DNA of 46,413 nt from JANMDS01 sp031430575 (GTDB taxonomy: Bacteria; Pseudomonadota; Gammaproteobacteria; Burkholderiales; Casimicrobiaceae). The stretch spans positions 1 through 46,413 of the forward strand of contig JANPBT010000001.1 of assembly GCA_031430575.1 (NCBI GenBank), read 5' to 3'. Within the stretch, counting starts at the first letter, position 1, and each line of letters starts with the position of its first letter. Below, in pieces: positions 32,218 through 41,339 of the stretch. A program made the position numbers and the translations under genes. The notes under the pieces were generated by a model, which was given only the letters and a program-made list of their open reading frames with translations, had not been told where the DNA came from and ran no database searches.

Positions 32218-33645
32218 ATGAAAAAAACTTTGTTTGGAATTTTGGTTGCCGTGCTGGGCATCGTGCTTGGTGCTGGCGGGATGTTTTATTACGGTTTGAT
32301 AAAGCCTGCGGGCCCATCGACATCATCAGGCGCGCCTGCGGGCGCGCCGAGCGCGGCAAACCCTGCGGCGCAGAAATCGGGCAATGAGGCGGGTAAGGCT
32401 CCGGCTGGCGCGGCGGAGCCAAAATCGGCGGGCGTTGGTGGCGCGCCCGCTGCGAGCTCGGGCGCGTCGGCAACCGCCGCGTCCCCCGTTGCGGGGACTG
32501 GCGCTTCAGCTAAGGGCGGCCCGGGCGCAGGCGGAGGGCCAGGAGGGCCGTCTCCGGTTGAAATCGCCAAGCCGGAATTGATTTCGTGGCCACGGTCGGT
32601 CACTGCGGTCGGCACCTTGCGCTCGGATGAATCAATGATCGTTCGCTCGGAAGTTGCCGGGCGCATCGTATCGCTCAATTTTCAAGAGGGTCAGCGGGTA
32701 GGCAAGGGGCAGGTGCTGGTCAAGCTCGACGAAAGCGTGCCACGGGCGGAGCTTGAGCAAGCCCGCGCGAATCAACGCCTGGCAAAAGCTAAGTTTGACC
32801 GTGCCGTTGAGCTTAAAGAGAAAAACTTCATCAGCGGCCAAGCAAAAGATGAAGCTGAAAATGCAGTACAGCTCGCCGACGCAAATGCGAAATTAGTCGA
32901 AGCACGTTTGCAGCGGCTCACGATTACCGCACCGTTTGCGGGCGCAATTGGGTTGCGCAGCGTGGGGATCGGTGACTATGTGCGCGATGGGCAGGATATC
33001 GTAACCTTAGACAAGACCGATCCGATCAAGGTCGATTTTAAAGTGCCAGAGCTTTTTTTAAGTGCGGCCAAACAAGGACAGACGCTGCAAATCGCACTCG
33101 ATTCAGTACCTAATCGCGCCTTTACAGGAATTGTCACCGCCATTAATCCGCAGCTCGATGCCGCAGGGCGCGCAGTGATTTTGCGGGCGCAGTTGCCCAA
33201 TCGCGATGGCGTATTGCGCGCGGGTATGTTCGCCCGCGTGCGGTTGCTCTTGAGCGAAAACGCCGATGCGATTACGATCTTGGAGCAATCGCTCGCACCG
33301 CAAGGCGATGAGCAATTTGTCTTTCGCGTGGTTGAGGGGCGGGCGGTGCGCACTAAAGTGGAAATCGGTCAACGTCGCGATGGTCGCGTCGAAATCGTCA
33401 ATGGATTGACCGCTAGCGATACCGTCGTTGCGGCCGGATGGCAGCGTATTCGCGATGGTGCTGCCGTGCGGCCTGTGAGCGGCGGTGGCGGGCAAGGCGG
33501 AGCGGGTGGCTCTGGTGGAAAGTCTGGCGAAAAAGCCGGTGATCGCCCTGCGGGTAAGGGCGAATCCACCTTAGTTGGCGGCGCGGCTGAAAAGCCAGCG
33601 ATGGAAAAAGGTGGAGAAAAAGCCGGCCCGAAGGTGCAAAAGTAG
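32218..33645 (+). CDS. RND efflux periplasmic adaptor (membrane fusion protein)
   Basis: 475 residues from ATG 32218 (MKKTLFGILVAV); earlier in-frame codons lie in the divergent promoter region. It has an N-terminal anchor helix, then an unusually long low-complexity linker of G, A, P and S (about 30-112). The lipoyl/hairpin domain follows (VRSEVAGRIVSLNFQEGQRVGKGQVLVKLD and LQRLTITAPFAGAIGLRSVGIGDYV), then beta-barrel and membrane-proximal domains, and a second low-complexity tail rich in G, K and E. It links the RND pump to an outer-membrane channel. No channel gene is present here. The dispersed repeat encodes NPAAQK in the linker. Confidence 0.93.
   Translation: MKKTLFGILVAVLGIVLGAGGMFYYGLIKPAGPSTSSGAPAGAPSAANPAAQKSGNEAGKAPAGAAEPKSAGVGGAPAASSGASATAASPVAGTGASAKGGPGAGGGPGGPSPVEIAKPELISWPRSVTAVGTLRSDESMIVRSEVAGRIVSLNFQEGQRVGKGQVLVKLDESVPRAELEQARANQRLAKAKFDRAVELKEKNFISGQAKDEAENAVQLADANAKLVEARLQRLTITAPFAGAIGLRSVGIGDYVRDGQDIVTLDKTDPIKVDFKVPELFLSAAKQGQTLQIALDSVPNRAFTGIVTAINPQLDAAGRAVILRAQLPNRDGVLRAGMFARVRLLLSENADAITILEQSLAPQGDEQFVFRVVEGRAVRTKVEIGQRRDGRVEIVNGLTASDTVVAAGWQRIRDGAAVRPVSGGGGQGGAGGSGGKSGEKAGDRPAGKGESTLVGGAAEKPAMEKGGEKAGPKVQK
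32362..32373 (+). repeat. Dispersed 12-mer repeat in the efflux adaptor linker
   Basis: Exact core with atypical flanks (AACC before, AAAT after), translated as PAAQ. In a GC-rich alanine/proline linker this copy might be coincidental. Confidence 0.6.
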
Positions 33646-33697
33646 TGCGGTGTAATCGGTCAGAATGAGATCAAAAAAGGCTTCAAAAAGCCAAAAT

Positions 33698-33709
33698 CTG
33701 CGCCGCAGG
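33698..33709 (-). repeat. Dispersed 12-mer repeat between adaptor and pump genes
   Basis: Exact copy with the full 18-base consensus, in the 205-base gap between the two efflux genes. The rest of that gap shows no gene. Confidence 0.9.
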
Positions 33710-33850
33710 TATGAATAGATTTAGCGCATTTTCTTCGCGTAGGCGTCGTTGCAGTTTCTGATTTGTTGCGTTCGCGTATTTTGGTTTTGATGCGCTCGCA
33801 ATCCTGCGCTTATCGCGTATCGTCGCGCTGCGTGGCATAGGAGATTCACC

Positions 33851-36800
33851 ATGAAGATTTCTGATATTTGCATCAAGCGCCCCGTCTTTGCCACGGTGCT
33901 TTCGTTGGTCATTGTTTTGCTCGGATTGATTTCCTACAAGCGATTGACCATCCGCGAGTATCCAAAGATCGATGAGCCAGTCGTCTCGGTAGAGACCTTT
34001 TATAAAGGTGCGGGCCCCGAGGTTGTCGAGTCACAAGTCACCAAGCCTTTGGAAGATTCGCTCTCTGGAATCGAAGGTGTCGATCTTATGACCTCGGCCT
34101 CGCGCTCGGAGCGCAGCCAGATTACGGTGCGCTTTCGCATCAATAAAGACCCCGATGCGGCAGCTGCAGAAGTGCGCGATAAAGTAGCGCGCGTGCGCGC
34201 GCGCTTGCCCGAGGCTGCCGATGAGCCGACGATCGCCAAGGTGGAGGCCGATTCATTTCCGGTGATGTGGCTTGCGATGAATACCAGCGGCAAGCGCTCG
34301 CAACTGGATATGACAGATTATGTGAATAAGTTTGTCAAGCCGCGCTTGCAAGTGCTTCCGGGTGCGGCAGATGTGCGTATTTTTGGCGAGCGCAAAATTT
34401 CGATGCGGGTCTGGATAGAGCCTGAAAAATTAGCCGCATTTCGCTTAACGCCGGCAGACATCGAAACCGCCCTGCGCACGCAAAACGTCGAAATTCCTGC
34501 GGGGCGCATCGAAAGTCGCAGCCGGGAATTTACCGTCATTTCGCAAACTGACCTGCAAAATCCAGAAGAATTTGGCAATATCATTGTCGCCCAATCATCC
34601 AACTACTTGGTGCGTTTGCGCGATGTCGCAACTGTTGAAATCGGCGCAGTCGATGAGCGTGGCTTTCAGCGCTACAACGGCAAAACCGCGGTCGGCATGG
34701 GCGTGATCCGGCAAGCCACGGCTAATCCGCTTGAGCTCTCGCTGGCAGTGCGCAAAGAAATTGATGCGATCCGCACCACGTTGCCAAAAGATTTGCTGAT
34801 TGATATTACCTACGATTCTTCGATGTTTATCGAGCAGTCGATCAAAAACGTATTTATAACGATTGGTGAAGCGGTGTTGCTGGTCGGCTTGGTGATCTTT
34901 TTCTTCTTGCGCAATTGGCGGGCGACCATCATTCCGTTGGTGACGATTCCAGTGTCTTTGATCGGCGCGTTTACCTTGATGTACGCCTTTGGTTTCACAA
35001 TCAATACGCTCACGCTGCTGGCGATGGTGCTCGCTGTGGGCTTGGTCGTAGACGACGCGATCGTCGTGCTTGAAAATATTTATCGCAACATGGAAAACGG
35101 GATGTCCCGCTTGCAAGCCTCGCTAGTGGGCGCGCGCGAAATTGGGTTTGCAGTCGTCGCGATGACGTTGACGCTCGCTGCTGTTTATGTGCCGCTCGTT
35201 TTTTCGACCGGGCGCGTTGGTCGACTCTTTATTGAATTTGCCCTAGCGTTGGCGGGCTCGGTGGTGGTATCGGGCTTTGTTGCGCTGACGTTATCGCCGA
35301 TGATGTGCTCACTTTTACTGAAACACGAGACCAAGCACTCATGGCTTTTTAATGTCACCGAAAAGTTTTTTGTCGGTATGAACAACGGCTATCAGCGGTT
35401 GCTAACTTTAGCGCTCAATAACCGCATTGTGATCGTGCTCATTATGCTCATCGCTGCGGGCGCGAGCGCGGTGATGTTTAAGCTCATCAAGACCGAGCTT
35501 GCCCCCTTAGAAGACCGAGGCGTGATCTTTGGTTTTGTTTCTGCGCCAGAGGGCTCAACGGTGGGCTACACCCAGCGTTACGTGACCCAAATCGAAAAGT
35601 TTTACGATGACTTGCCCGAAAAAGGCCCTATCAACGGCAACGGCGGCTTCCCTACCGCGACCGATGCAACCGTCGTGCTGCGGCTAACCCCTTGGAGCGA
35701 GCGGGCACGGTCGCAAATGGACGTGACCAAGGAGCTCATGCCCAAATTTATGGGTCTGGCGGGCGTGAACGCCTTCCCAGTCAATCCACCGTCGCTCGGG
35801 CAATCGCCGCGCAGCAAGCCTGTTGAATTTGTCATCATGGCGCAAGTGCCTTATGAAGTGATGCAGCAATACGTGAATCGCATGCAAGATGAGATGCGTA
35901 AGTTCCCAGGGTTTGTCAATATTGATACCGATTTGCGCATGAATACCCCGGAGCTGCGGGTGCAAGTGAATCGCGATAAAGTGCTCGATGTCGGTGCCAA
36001 CGTTGATACCGTCGGCCGCACGCTGGAGACCATGTTGGGCGGGCGCTTGGTGACTCGCTTTAAGCGTGATGGCGAGCAATATGATGTGATTGTGCAAACC
36101 CGTGCCCAAGATCGCACCTCGCCTGATCGGATTGGCGAAATTTACGTGCGCGGTAAGGGCGGCGAGATGGTGCAGCTCTCCAATTTGCTCACGGTGCGTG
36201 AAGGTGTGAGCCCACGTCAGCTCAATCACTTTCAGCGCCTGCGCTCGGCCACAGTAAATGCCAATTTGCAGCCCGGCGTATCACTGGGCGACGCGATTTC
36301 ATTTATGAATGATGCCGCTAAGCGCGTTTTGCCCGCCACCGTGCAGACCGATTTGGCACCAGGTCAATCGCGTGAATTCCGCGATTCGTCGAGTGATATT
36401 TACTTCGTGTTTGCGCTCGCCCTCGGCTTTATCTATCTCGTACTTGCGGCGCAGTTTGAGAGCTTTCGTGATCCGTTTATCATTATGGTGTCCGTGCCGC
36501 TGTCGATGGCGGGCGCGCTTGCCGCGTTGTTATGGACCAATAATTCTCTCAATATTTATTCGCAGATCGGTTTAATCACGCTGGTGGGATTAATTACCAA
36601 GCACGGTATTTTGATTGTGGAATTTTCCAATCAACTCCGAGATGCCGGTAAGAGCATGCGCGAAGCGGTGATTGAAGCGAGCACGCTTCGCCTGCGCCCA
36701 ATTTTGATGACCACTGGCGCGATGGTGCTTGGCGCGCTTCCGCTCGCGCTCGCGAACGGCGCCGGCGCAGAGAGCCGTTCTGTCATTGGCTGGGTGATCG

Positions 36801-36967
36801 TCGGTGGGCTTTTGGTAGGCACGTTGCTCACGCTTTTCGTCGTCCCTACGGCATACACGCTCATTTCGGCGCGCAGTCGCGGTACGCGCGAGAAAGAGCT
36901 TGCAAAAATCGAGCATGATCTATCCGCTCAGCCTAGCAACGCGACTTCTCCGGCAGCAGGCGATTGA
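33851..36967 (+). CDS. RND multidrug efflux pump inner-membrane subunit (AcrB/MexB family)
   Basis: 1038 residues, normal for HAE1-type pumps. It has twelve membrane helices in two halves with large periplasmic loops. It starts MKISDICIKRPVFATVLSLVIVLLG. The proton-relay aspartates are D401 and D402 in AVGLVVDDAIVVLENIYR. The second half contains YLVLAAQFESFRDPFIIMVSVPLSMAGALAAL and GLITKHGILIVEF with the relay lysine. It expels drugs, dyes or detergents driven by protons. It is transcribed with the adaptor, about 205 bases downstream of it. The substrate range cannot be told. Confidence 0.96.
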   Translation: MKISDICIKRPVFATVLSLVIVLLGLISYKRLTIREYPKIDEPVVSVETFYKGAGPEVVESQVTKPLEDSLSGIEGVDLMTSASRSERSQITVRFRINKDPDAAAAEVRDKVARVRARLPEAADEPTIAKVEADSFPVMWLAMNTSGKRSQLDMTDYVNKFVKPRLQVLPGAADVRIFGERKISMRVWIEPEKLAAFRLTPADIETALRTQNVEIPAGRIESRSREFTVISQTDLQNPEEFGNIIVAQSSNYLVRLRDVATVEIGAVDERGFQRYNGKTAVGMGVIRQATANPLELSLAVRKEIDAIRTTLPKDLLIDITYDSSMFIEQSIKNVFITIGEAVLLVGLVIFFFLRNWRATIIPLVTIPVSLIGAFTLMYAFGFTINTLTLLAMVLAVGLVVDDAIVVLENIYRNMENGMSRLQASLVGAREIGFAVVAMTLTLAAVYVPLVFSTGRVGRLFIEFALALAGSVVVSGFVALTLSPMMCSLLLKHETKHSWLFNVTEKFFVGMNNGYQRLLTLALNNRIVIVLIMLIAAGASAVMFKLIKTELAPLEDRGVIFGFVSAPEGSTVGYTQRYVTQIEKFYDDLPEKGPINGNGGFPTATDATVVLRLTPWSERARSQMDVTKELMPKFMGLAGVNAFPVNPPSLGQSPRSKPVEFVIMAQVPYEVMQQYVNRMQDEMRKFPGFVNIDTDLRMNTPELRVQVNRDKVLDVGANVDTVGRTLETMLGGRLVTRFKRDGEQYDVIVQTRAQDRTSPDRIGEIYVRGKGGEMVQLSNLLTVREGVSPRQLNHFQRLRSATVNANLQPGVSLGDAISFMNDAAKRVLPATVQTDLAPGQSREFRDSSSDIYFVFALALGFIYLVLAAQFESFRDPFIIMVSVPLSMAGALAALLWTNNSLNIYSQIGLITLVGLITKHGILIVEFSNQLRDAGKSMREAVIEASTLRLRPILMTTGAMVLGALPLALANGAGAESRSVIGWVIVGGLLVGTLLTLFVVPTAYTLISARSRGTREKELAKIEHDLSAQPSNATSPAAGD

Positions 36968-36977
36968 TCTAACCCCC

Positions 36978-37020
36978 ATACCTGCGGCGCAGATTTAGAC
37001 TAAATCTGCGCCGCAGGTAT
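36978..37020. repeat. Perfect inverted pair of the dispersed repeat after the RND pump gene
   Basis: Arms of 20 bases (36978-36997 and 37001-37020) contain exact copies at 36981-36992 and 37006-37017, with a three-base loop. It lies 10 bases past the pump gene stop codon and 14 bases before the DMT gene. It should form a very stable hairpin and may act as a terminator or mRNA end protector. Confidence 0.95.
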
Positions 37021-37034
37021 ACGTAGAGACTTTA

Positions 37035-37967
37035 ATGACAGCAGGCATCTTCGCCGCGCTTGGCGCGGGCATGATTTGGGGTTTTGTTTTCATTGCGCCA
37101 GTGATTGCAAAAGATCATTCGCCGTGGACGCTCGCGCTTGCGCGCTACACCGTGTTCGGCATCATCTCCGTGATCGCATATTGGGCGCTCGTACCAGCGG
37201 CCCAGAAACGCATCATTGCGCGGGATCGAGGCGTCTGGTTCACCGGGTTTTGGCTCGCGCTGGTGGGCAATTTGATTTACTACGTGTTGCTCTCGCTTGG
37301 CATCCAGTCGATTGGCGTGCCGTTGGTCACGCTCATTATCGGCACGCTTCCGGTGATCGTCTCTATCGTTGGTAATCTCACCGATCCGCAGGTGCTTTGG
37401 CGTAAGCTAAGCGTGCCGCTCGTTTTAATTGCGGCGGGCTTTTTTCTGGCACATCACGGTGAAATGCAATTGCGCAGCGGTGCGGCCTCGCAAACGGTGT
37501 GGGGCTTTTTAGGTGCAATCGGTGCGTTGATTGCGTGGACGATTTACCCGATTTTTAACGCCCGGTTTATCCAGCAGCGCCCCGATGTCGGCATGATGGC
37601 ATGGGCCTGCGTGCAAGGAATTGCGCTGCTGCCGTTAGTCGCCATGTTGCTGGTGATTACGCACCATTTTGGCCCTACCGCCCATCGCATTGATGCAGGG
37701 GATGTCTCCCGCTTATTGTTTGCCGCGGGCGTCGCGGGCATCTTTTCATCTTGGCTTGGCACAGTGCTGTGGAATATCGCGAGTCAAAAGCTGCCGCCAG
37801 CGTTGGCCGGGCAATTGATCGTGTTTGAAACAGTATTTTCGTTACTCTATGGATTTGCGCTTGATCGGCGCTGGCCGGTGTCGTTGGCTTGGCTTGGCAT
37901 TGCGTGTTTGCTAGGCGGCGTGCTCGCGGGGGTGCGGGTCTTTCACCAAAGGGCGCAACACTCATGA
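37035..37967 (+). CDS. DMT superfamily transporter (EamA type)
   Basis: 310 residues with about ten membrane helices in two EamA repeats. The first starts MTAGIFAALGAGMIWGFVFIAPVIAKDHSPWTLALARYTVFG, and the second contains VWGFLGAIGALIAWTIYPIFNARF. Such carriers export metabolites or amino acids, and the substrate is unknown. It lies between two palindromic pairs of the dispersed repeat. Confidence 0.92.
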   Translation: MTAGIFAALGAGMIWGFVFIAPVIAKDHSPWTLALARYTVFGIISVIAYWALVPAAQKRIIARDRGVWFTGFWLALVGNLIYYVLLSLGIQSIGVPLVTLIIGTLPVIVSIVGNLTDPQVLWRKLSVPLVLIAAGFFLAHHGEMQLRSGAASQTVWGFLGAIGALIAWTIYPIFNARFIQQRPDVGMMAWACVQGIALLPLVAMLLVITHHFGPTAHRIDAGDVSRLLFAAGVAGIFSSWLGTVLWNIASQKLPPALAGQLIVFETVFSLLYGFALDRRWPVSLAWLGIACLLGGVLAGVRVFHQRAQHS

Positions 37968-37969
37968 CA

Positions 37970-38010
37970 CTGACTACCTGCGGCGCAGAATCTGCGCCGC
38001 AGGTAGTCAG
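37970..38010. repeat. Near-perfect palindrome of the dispersed repeat between convergent genes
   Basis: Arms of 20 bases (37970-37989 and 37991-38010) around a single A. They contain exact copies at 37977-37988 and 37992-38003. It fills the gap between the DMT gene stop and the ugpE stop. It is a probable bidirectional terminator. Confidence 0.95.
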
Positions 38011-38017
38011 TTACCGG

Positions 38018-38875
38018 TCACTTCTCGGAATCGGTTAATCCTTTAACGAACTGCTTTTGCATTGCGACGATGACGAGGATCGGCGGTAACAGTGCCAGTA
38101 TGGTAGTGGACATGACGATGTGCCAATCGGTCGGCTCGGCACCGCCACCAATCATTTTTTTGATCGCAACAACGACGACGTCAAGCGAGTTTGACGTCAC
38201 AATCAAAAGTGGCCAGAGGTATTGATTCCAACCATAAATAAATAAAATGACGAAAAGCGCTGCGATATTGGTGCGCGAGAGCGGAATCACCATGTCTTTG
38301 AAAAATCGCATCGGCCCAGCACCATCTATCTTTGCGGCCTCGACCAACTCATCTGGAATCGTTAAGAAAAATTGCCGGAATAAAAGCGTCGCGGTCGCGG
38401 ACGCGATGAGCGGCAAGGTGAGCCCCGCATAACTATCCAGCAATTTCAGGTTGGTGACCACGGCATAGGTCGGGATAATGCGTACCTCAACCGGCAGCAT
38501 GAGTGTAATAAAAATCATCCAGAAAAAAATCATACGACCGGGGAATCGGAAGAACACCACCGCGTACGCTGAAAGCAGGCTCACTGTAATCTTGCCGAAT
38601 GTGACGACCAGCGCGACGATGAGTGAATTCAGCAAGAGCGTTGACCCCGGCGGTGAAAGGTAAGTGCCCGCCGAGCCTTTGCTCCAGGCCGCTTGATAGT
38701 TCGCTAAAAACTGGGTGCCAGGAAACATCTGCATGGGCGTTTGCGCAATGTCGCGTGGCGTGAGCGTCGATGCAACAAAGGTGACGTAAATCGGAAAGAC
38801 AGTGATAAATACGCCAATCCACAAAATTAAATGTGGAAACCAGTTGCTGCGTTTGCCCAAAGTCTGCGCACTCAT
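38018..38875 (-). CDS. ugpE: Glycerol-3-phosphate-type ABC permease UgpE
   Basis: 285 residues with six membrane helices and an EAA loop (LVEAAKIDGAGPMRFFKDMVIPLS). The WHIVMSTTILALLPPILVIVAMQKQFVKGLTDSEK ending closely fits UgpE. It is the last gene of a ugpB-ugpA-ugpE operon and starts directly at the end of ugpA. The ATPase gene ugpC, usually next, is missing. Import of glycerol-3-phosphate or its diesters is the family role. Confidence 0.92.
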   Translation of the reverse strand: MSAQTLGKRSNWFPHLILWIGVFITVFPIYVTFVASTLTPRDIAQTPMQMFPGTQFLANYQAAWSKGSAGTYLSPPGSTLLLNSLIVALVVTFGKITVSLLSAYAVVFFRFPGRMIFFWMIFITLMLPVEVRIIPTYAVVTNLKLLDSYAGLTLPLIASATATLLFRQFFLTIPDELVEAAKIDGAGPMRFFKDMVIPLSRTNIAALFVILFIYGWNQYLWPLLIVTSNSLDVVVVAIKKMIGGGAEPTDWHIVMSTTILALLPPILVIVAMQKQFVKGLTDSEK

Positions 38876-39757
38876 CTAGTAATGCACCTTACGCTCGACA
38901 TACCGAAATTGCACAGCGGTCAACACGACCACAATGACCATCAAGATGACGGATTGCGCGGCAGACGAGCCAATATTTAATGCATGCACGCCATCGTAGT
39001 AAACCTTGTAGACCAGAACTTCGGTGGCTTTTGCTGGGCCACCGCTGGTCACCGCGTCGATAATCCCGAAGGTGTCGAAAAAAGCGTAAACGATATTGAC
39101 GACCAGCAGGAAGAAAGTAGTCGGCGAAAGCAAGGGGAAGACGATCGTCCAGAAGCGCTTCCACTGGCTCGCGCCATCAATCGAGGCTGCCTCTAAAAGC
39201 GCTTTTGGAATTGACTGCAACCCAGCCAAAAAGAACAGAAAGTTATAACTAATTTGCTTCCACGCCGCAGCCATGATGACCAAGCCCATCGCGTGATCGC
39301 CGTTTAGCCGAGGGTTCCAATCCATCCCCATTTTTTTGAGCCAGTACGCAACGATGCCGACCGAGGGGCTGAACATAAAAAGCCAGAGCACGCCCGCAAT
39401 CGCGGGCGCAACCGCATAAGGCAACACTAAAAGCGTGCGATAGAAAGTCGCCCCACGCACAACCCGCTCGCACATCACGGCGAGTACCAGCGCGGGAATC
39501 AGGGCGGTCAGCGCGACGGCGCTGGAGAAAAAGAGCGTCCGCCATAGCGTGCGCACGTAATCAGGATCAGCAAATAGCTCCCTAAAATTTGCCAAGCCAA
39601 CGAAAGTCGATGTTTGCCCAAAGGCATCTTGCTGCACCACGGACAGCTGAATTGCTTGCCACGCAGGCCAAAAGAAAAACACAAGTGTGACCGCTAACTG
39701 CGGAGCGACCAGCAGGTAGGGCAATAGTTTGTTATTAAATGTGACGCGACGTTGCAC
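38876..39757 (-). CDS. ugpA: Glycerol-3-phosphate-type ABC permease UgpA
   Basis: 293 residues from a GTG start (MQRRVTFNNKLLPYLLVAPQ) without a clear ribosome site. It has six membrane helices and the EAA loop LLEAASIDGASQWKRFWTIVFPLLSP. TFFLLVVNIVYAFFDTFGIIDAVTSGGPAKATEVLVYKVYYDG is typical of UgpA. It forms the transport channel with UgpE. Confidence 0.92.
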   Translation of the reverse strand: MQRRVTFNNKLLPYLLVAPQLAVTLVFFFWPAWQAIQLSVVQQDAFGQTSTFVGLANFRELFADPDYVRTLWRTLFFSSAVALTALIPALVLAVMCERVVRGATFYRTLLVLPYAVAPAIAGVLWLFMFSPSVGIVAYWLKKMGMDWNPRLNGDHAMGLVIMAAAWKQISYNFLFFLAGLQSIPKALLEAASIDGASQWKRFWTIVFPLLSPTTFFLLVVNIVYAFFDTFGIIDAVTSGGPAKATEVLVYKVYYDGVHALNIGSSAAQSVILMVIVVVLTAVQFRYVERKVHY

Positions 39758-39797
39758 GGGTTGACTCAGCGCTGAAGCAGTAATCTCTATTAGAGCA

Positions 39798-39827
39798 GTG
39801 TTGCCGGCGGAACACCACCGGCAACAC
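39798..39827 (-). promoter_or_regulatory. Hairpin between ugpB and ugpA
   Basis: GTGTTGCCGG (39798-39807) pairs perfectly with CCGGCAACAC (39818-39827), without a T-run. Its position after the binding-protein gene matches the hairpin at 17327-17356. It probably sets the ratio of binding protein to permease. Confidence 0.65.
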
Positions 39828-39843
39828 GATCTGGGTCACTTAT

Positions 39844-41184
39844 TTAGTTTGTTGCCGCAGCGGTTTTTTCGAATGCACGTAATGCCGCGTTGCCACGGTT
39901 TTGCGCATTTGTGACCGCTTCTTTTGCAGTCTGCTTGCCTTGAAGCGCTTTTTCCACTTCTTCATGATAGAAGTCGCGAATTTCAGTCCAGCGGCCATAA
40001 CGGTAGCCTGCAGAATGATCGCCTTGCTTACCGACGATGAGCGAGTTAATGGCAATCGCTGTGCGCGGGTCTTTATCGTAGTAGCCGTCGTCTGCGAGCT
40101 TTTTGAAGGCGGTATTGGTGGCGGGTAAAAAGCCTGTGGTTTTAGACCATTCCACCATGACGGGCGTAGATTTTAAATAGTCTAGAAACTTTGCGATGCC
40201 ACGATTTTCAACATCGGTGCGCTTGGGTGAATTAAAAACCCACAGCGATGCGCCGCCAACGGTTGTTGCATATGGACCGCCTTGGGCTTCAGGCCAATAT
40301 GGCAACGGCGCGACTGCCCATTCGAATTTCGCATCGCGCACGTAGCCACCGAATGCGCCAGAGCTTTGCGTGATCATCCCGCACTCACCATTTTGGAATG
40401 AGGCGGAGGCGTCGTTACTGCGGCCTTTGTAGTCAAAGGTTTTATCTTTTTGCATATCCATCAGCATTTGCACTTGCTTGGTATACATCGGATCACTCGC
40501 AAAGCTAAGCTCAGCATCAATTCCACCGCGGCCATTGGCCTGGTTGGAAAGCGCGATGTTGTGGCGCGAGCCAAATTGCTCCAGTTGAATCCAGGCGAGC
40601 CATGTTGTCGTGAAACCACAGGCAGCCGCGCCAGTGGCCCGAATTTTCTGGGCTGCGGCTTGCAACGCAGGCCAAGTTGCCGGCGGATTATTCACGTCTA
40701 AACCCGCTTTTTTGAAAACGTCTTTGTTGTAGAAGAGCACTGCGGTCGAGACGTTTAACGGCATCGAAAGCAATGAGCCGTCTTTCAAACCGTAGTAGCC
40801 GCGCGCAGGCGCAATGAAATCAGCAGGGTTAAATTGCATGCCCGCGCGTTTGAATACGTCCGATACCGGGACAATCGCGCCTTTCGCGCCCATCATATCC
40901 CCGGAGCCAGCATCAAACATTTGCATGATGTGCGGCGGGTTGCCCGCCCGATAGGCGGCGACTGCGGCCGCGCGTTGCTCAGGGTATTGCCCCTTAAATG
41001 ACACGACGACTTTGTAATCGCTTTGGGATTTATTGAAGTCTTCACCGATTTTGGTCAGCGTCTCGCCGCCTAAGCCGGTCAACCCCATCCACATTTGGAT
41101 TTCAGTGGGGGCTTGTGCGTGGGTAAGTCCGCCAAAAAATACCGCGCTGACTGCGATTGCTAACGCAGATTTCAGATTTCTCAT
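39844..41184 (-). CDS. ugpB: Glycerol-3-phosphate-type binding protein UgpB
   Basis: 446 residues from ATG 41184, preceded by AAGGAG. A signal peptide ends near THA-Q (about residue 23). The mature start TEIQMWMGLTGLGGETLTKIGEDFN and the internal AVLFYNKDVFKKAGLDVNNPPATW, LAWIQLEQFGSRHNI and GYRYGRWTEIRDFYHEEVEKAL are as in UgpB proteins, including the arginine/tyrosine region that holds the phosphate. It delivers sn-glycerol-3-phosphate to UgpAE. Confidence 0.92.
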   Translation of the reverse strand: MRNLKSALAIAVSAVFFGGLTHAQAPTEIQMWMGLTGLGGETLTKIGEDFNKSQSDYKVVVSFKGQYPEQRAAAVAAYRAGNPPHIMQMFDAGSGDMMGAKGAIVPVSDVFKRAGMQFNPADFIAPARGYYGLKDGSLLSMPLNVSTAVLFYNKDVFKKAGLDVNNPPATWPALQAAAQKIRATGAAACGFTTTWLAWIQLEQFGSRHNIALSNQANGRGGIDAELSFASDPMYTKQVQMLMDMQKDKTFDYKGRSNDASASFQNGECGMITQSSGAFGGYVRDAKFEWAVAPLPYWPEAQGGPYATTVGGASLWVFNSPKRTDVENRGIAKFLDYLKSTPVMVEWSKTTGFLPATNTAFKKLADDGYYDKDPRTAIAINSLIVGKQGDHSAGYRYGRWTEIRDFYHEEVEKALQGKQTAKEAVTNAQNRGNAALRAFEKTAAATN

Positions 41185-41288
41185 ATTTTCGCTCCTTGAA
41201 TGATGTTTAAAACATTTCCGCCACTCAGTGTAATCGCAATTTGTTACGCGTGGGTGACAGCGAAGAAACAGCCTAAAACCCCTGCAAT

Positions 41289-41300
41289 CTGCGCCGCAGG
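41289..41300 (-). repeat. Dispersed 12-mer repeat upstream of ugpB
   Basis: Exact copy with the full 18-base consensus, in the gap between the small gene at 41340 and ugpB, about 105 bases before the ugpB start codon. Confidence 0.9.
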
Positions 41301-41339
41301 TATTGACGTCGCTACGCAAATCGGTGCGCAGTTCAGGGG

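Noticed and set aside
36443..36454. One-mismatch copy of the dispersed word in the RND pump gene (CTTGCGGCGCAG)
   Set aside because: It encodes LAAQF within YLVLAAQFES, a motif conserved in RND pumps generally, so the match is probably due to the protein sequence.
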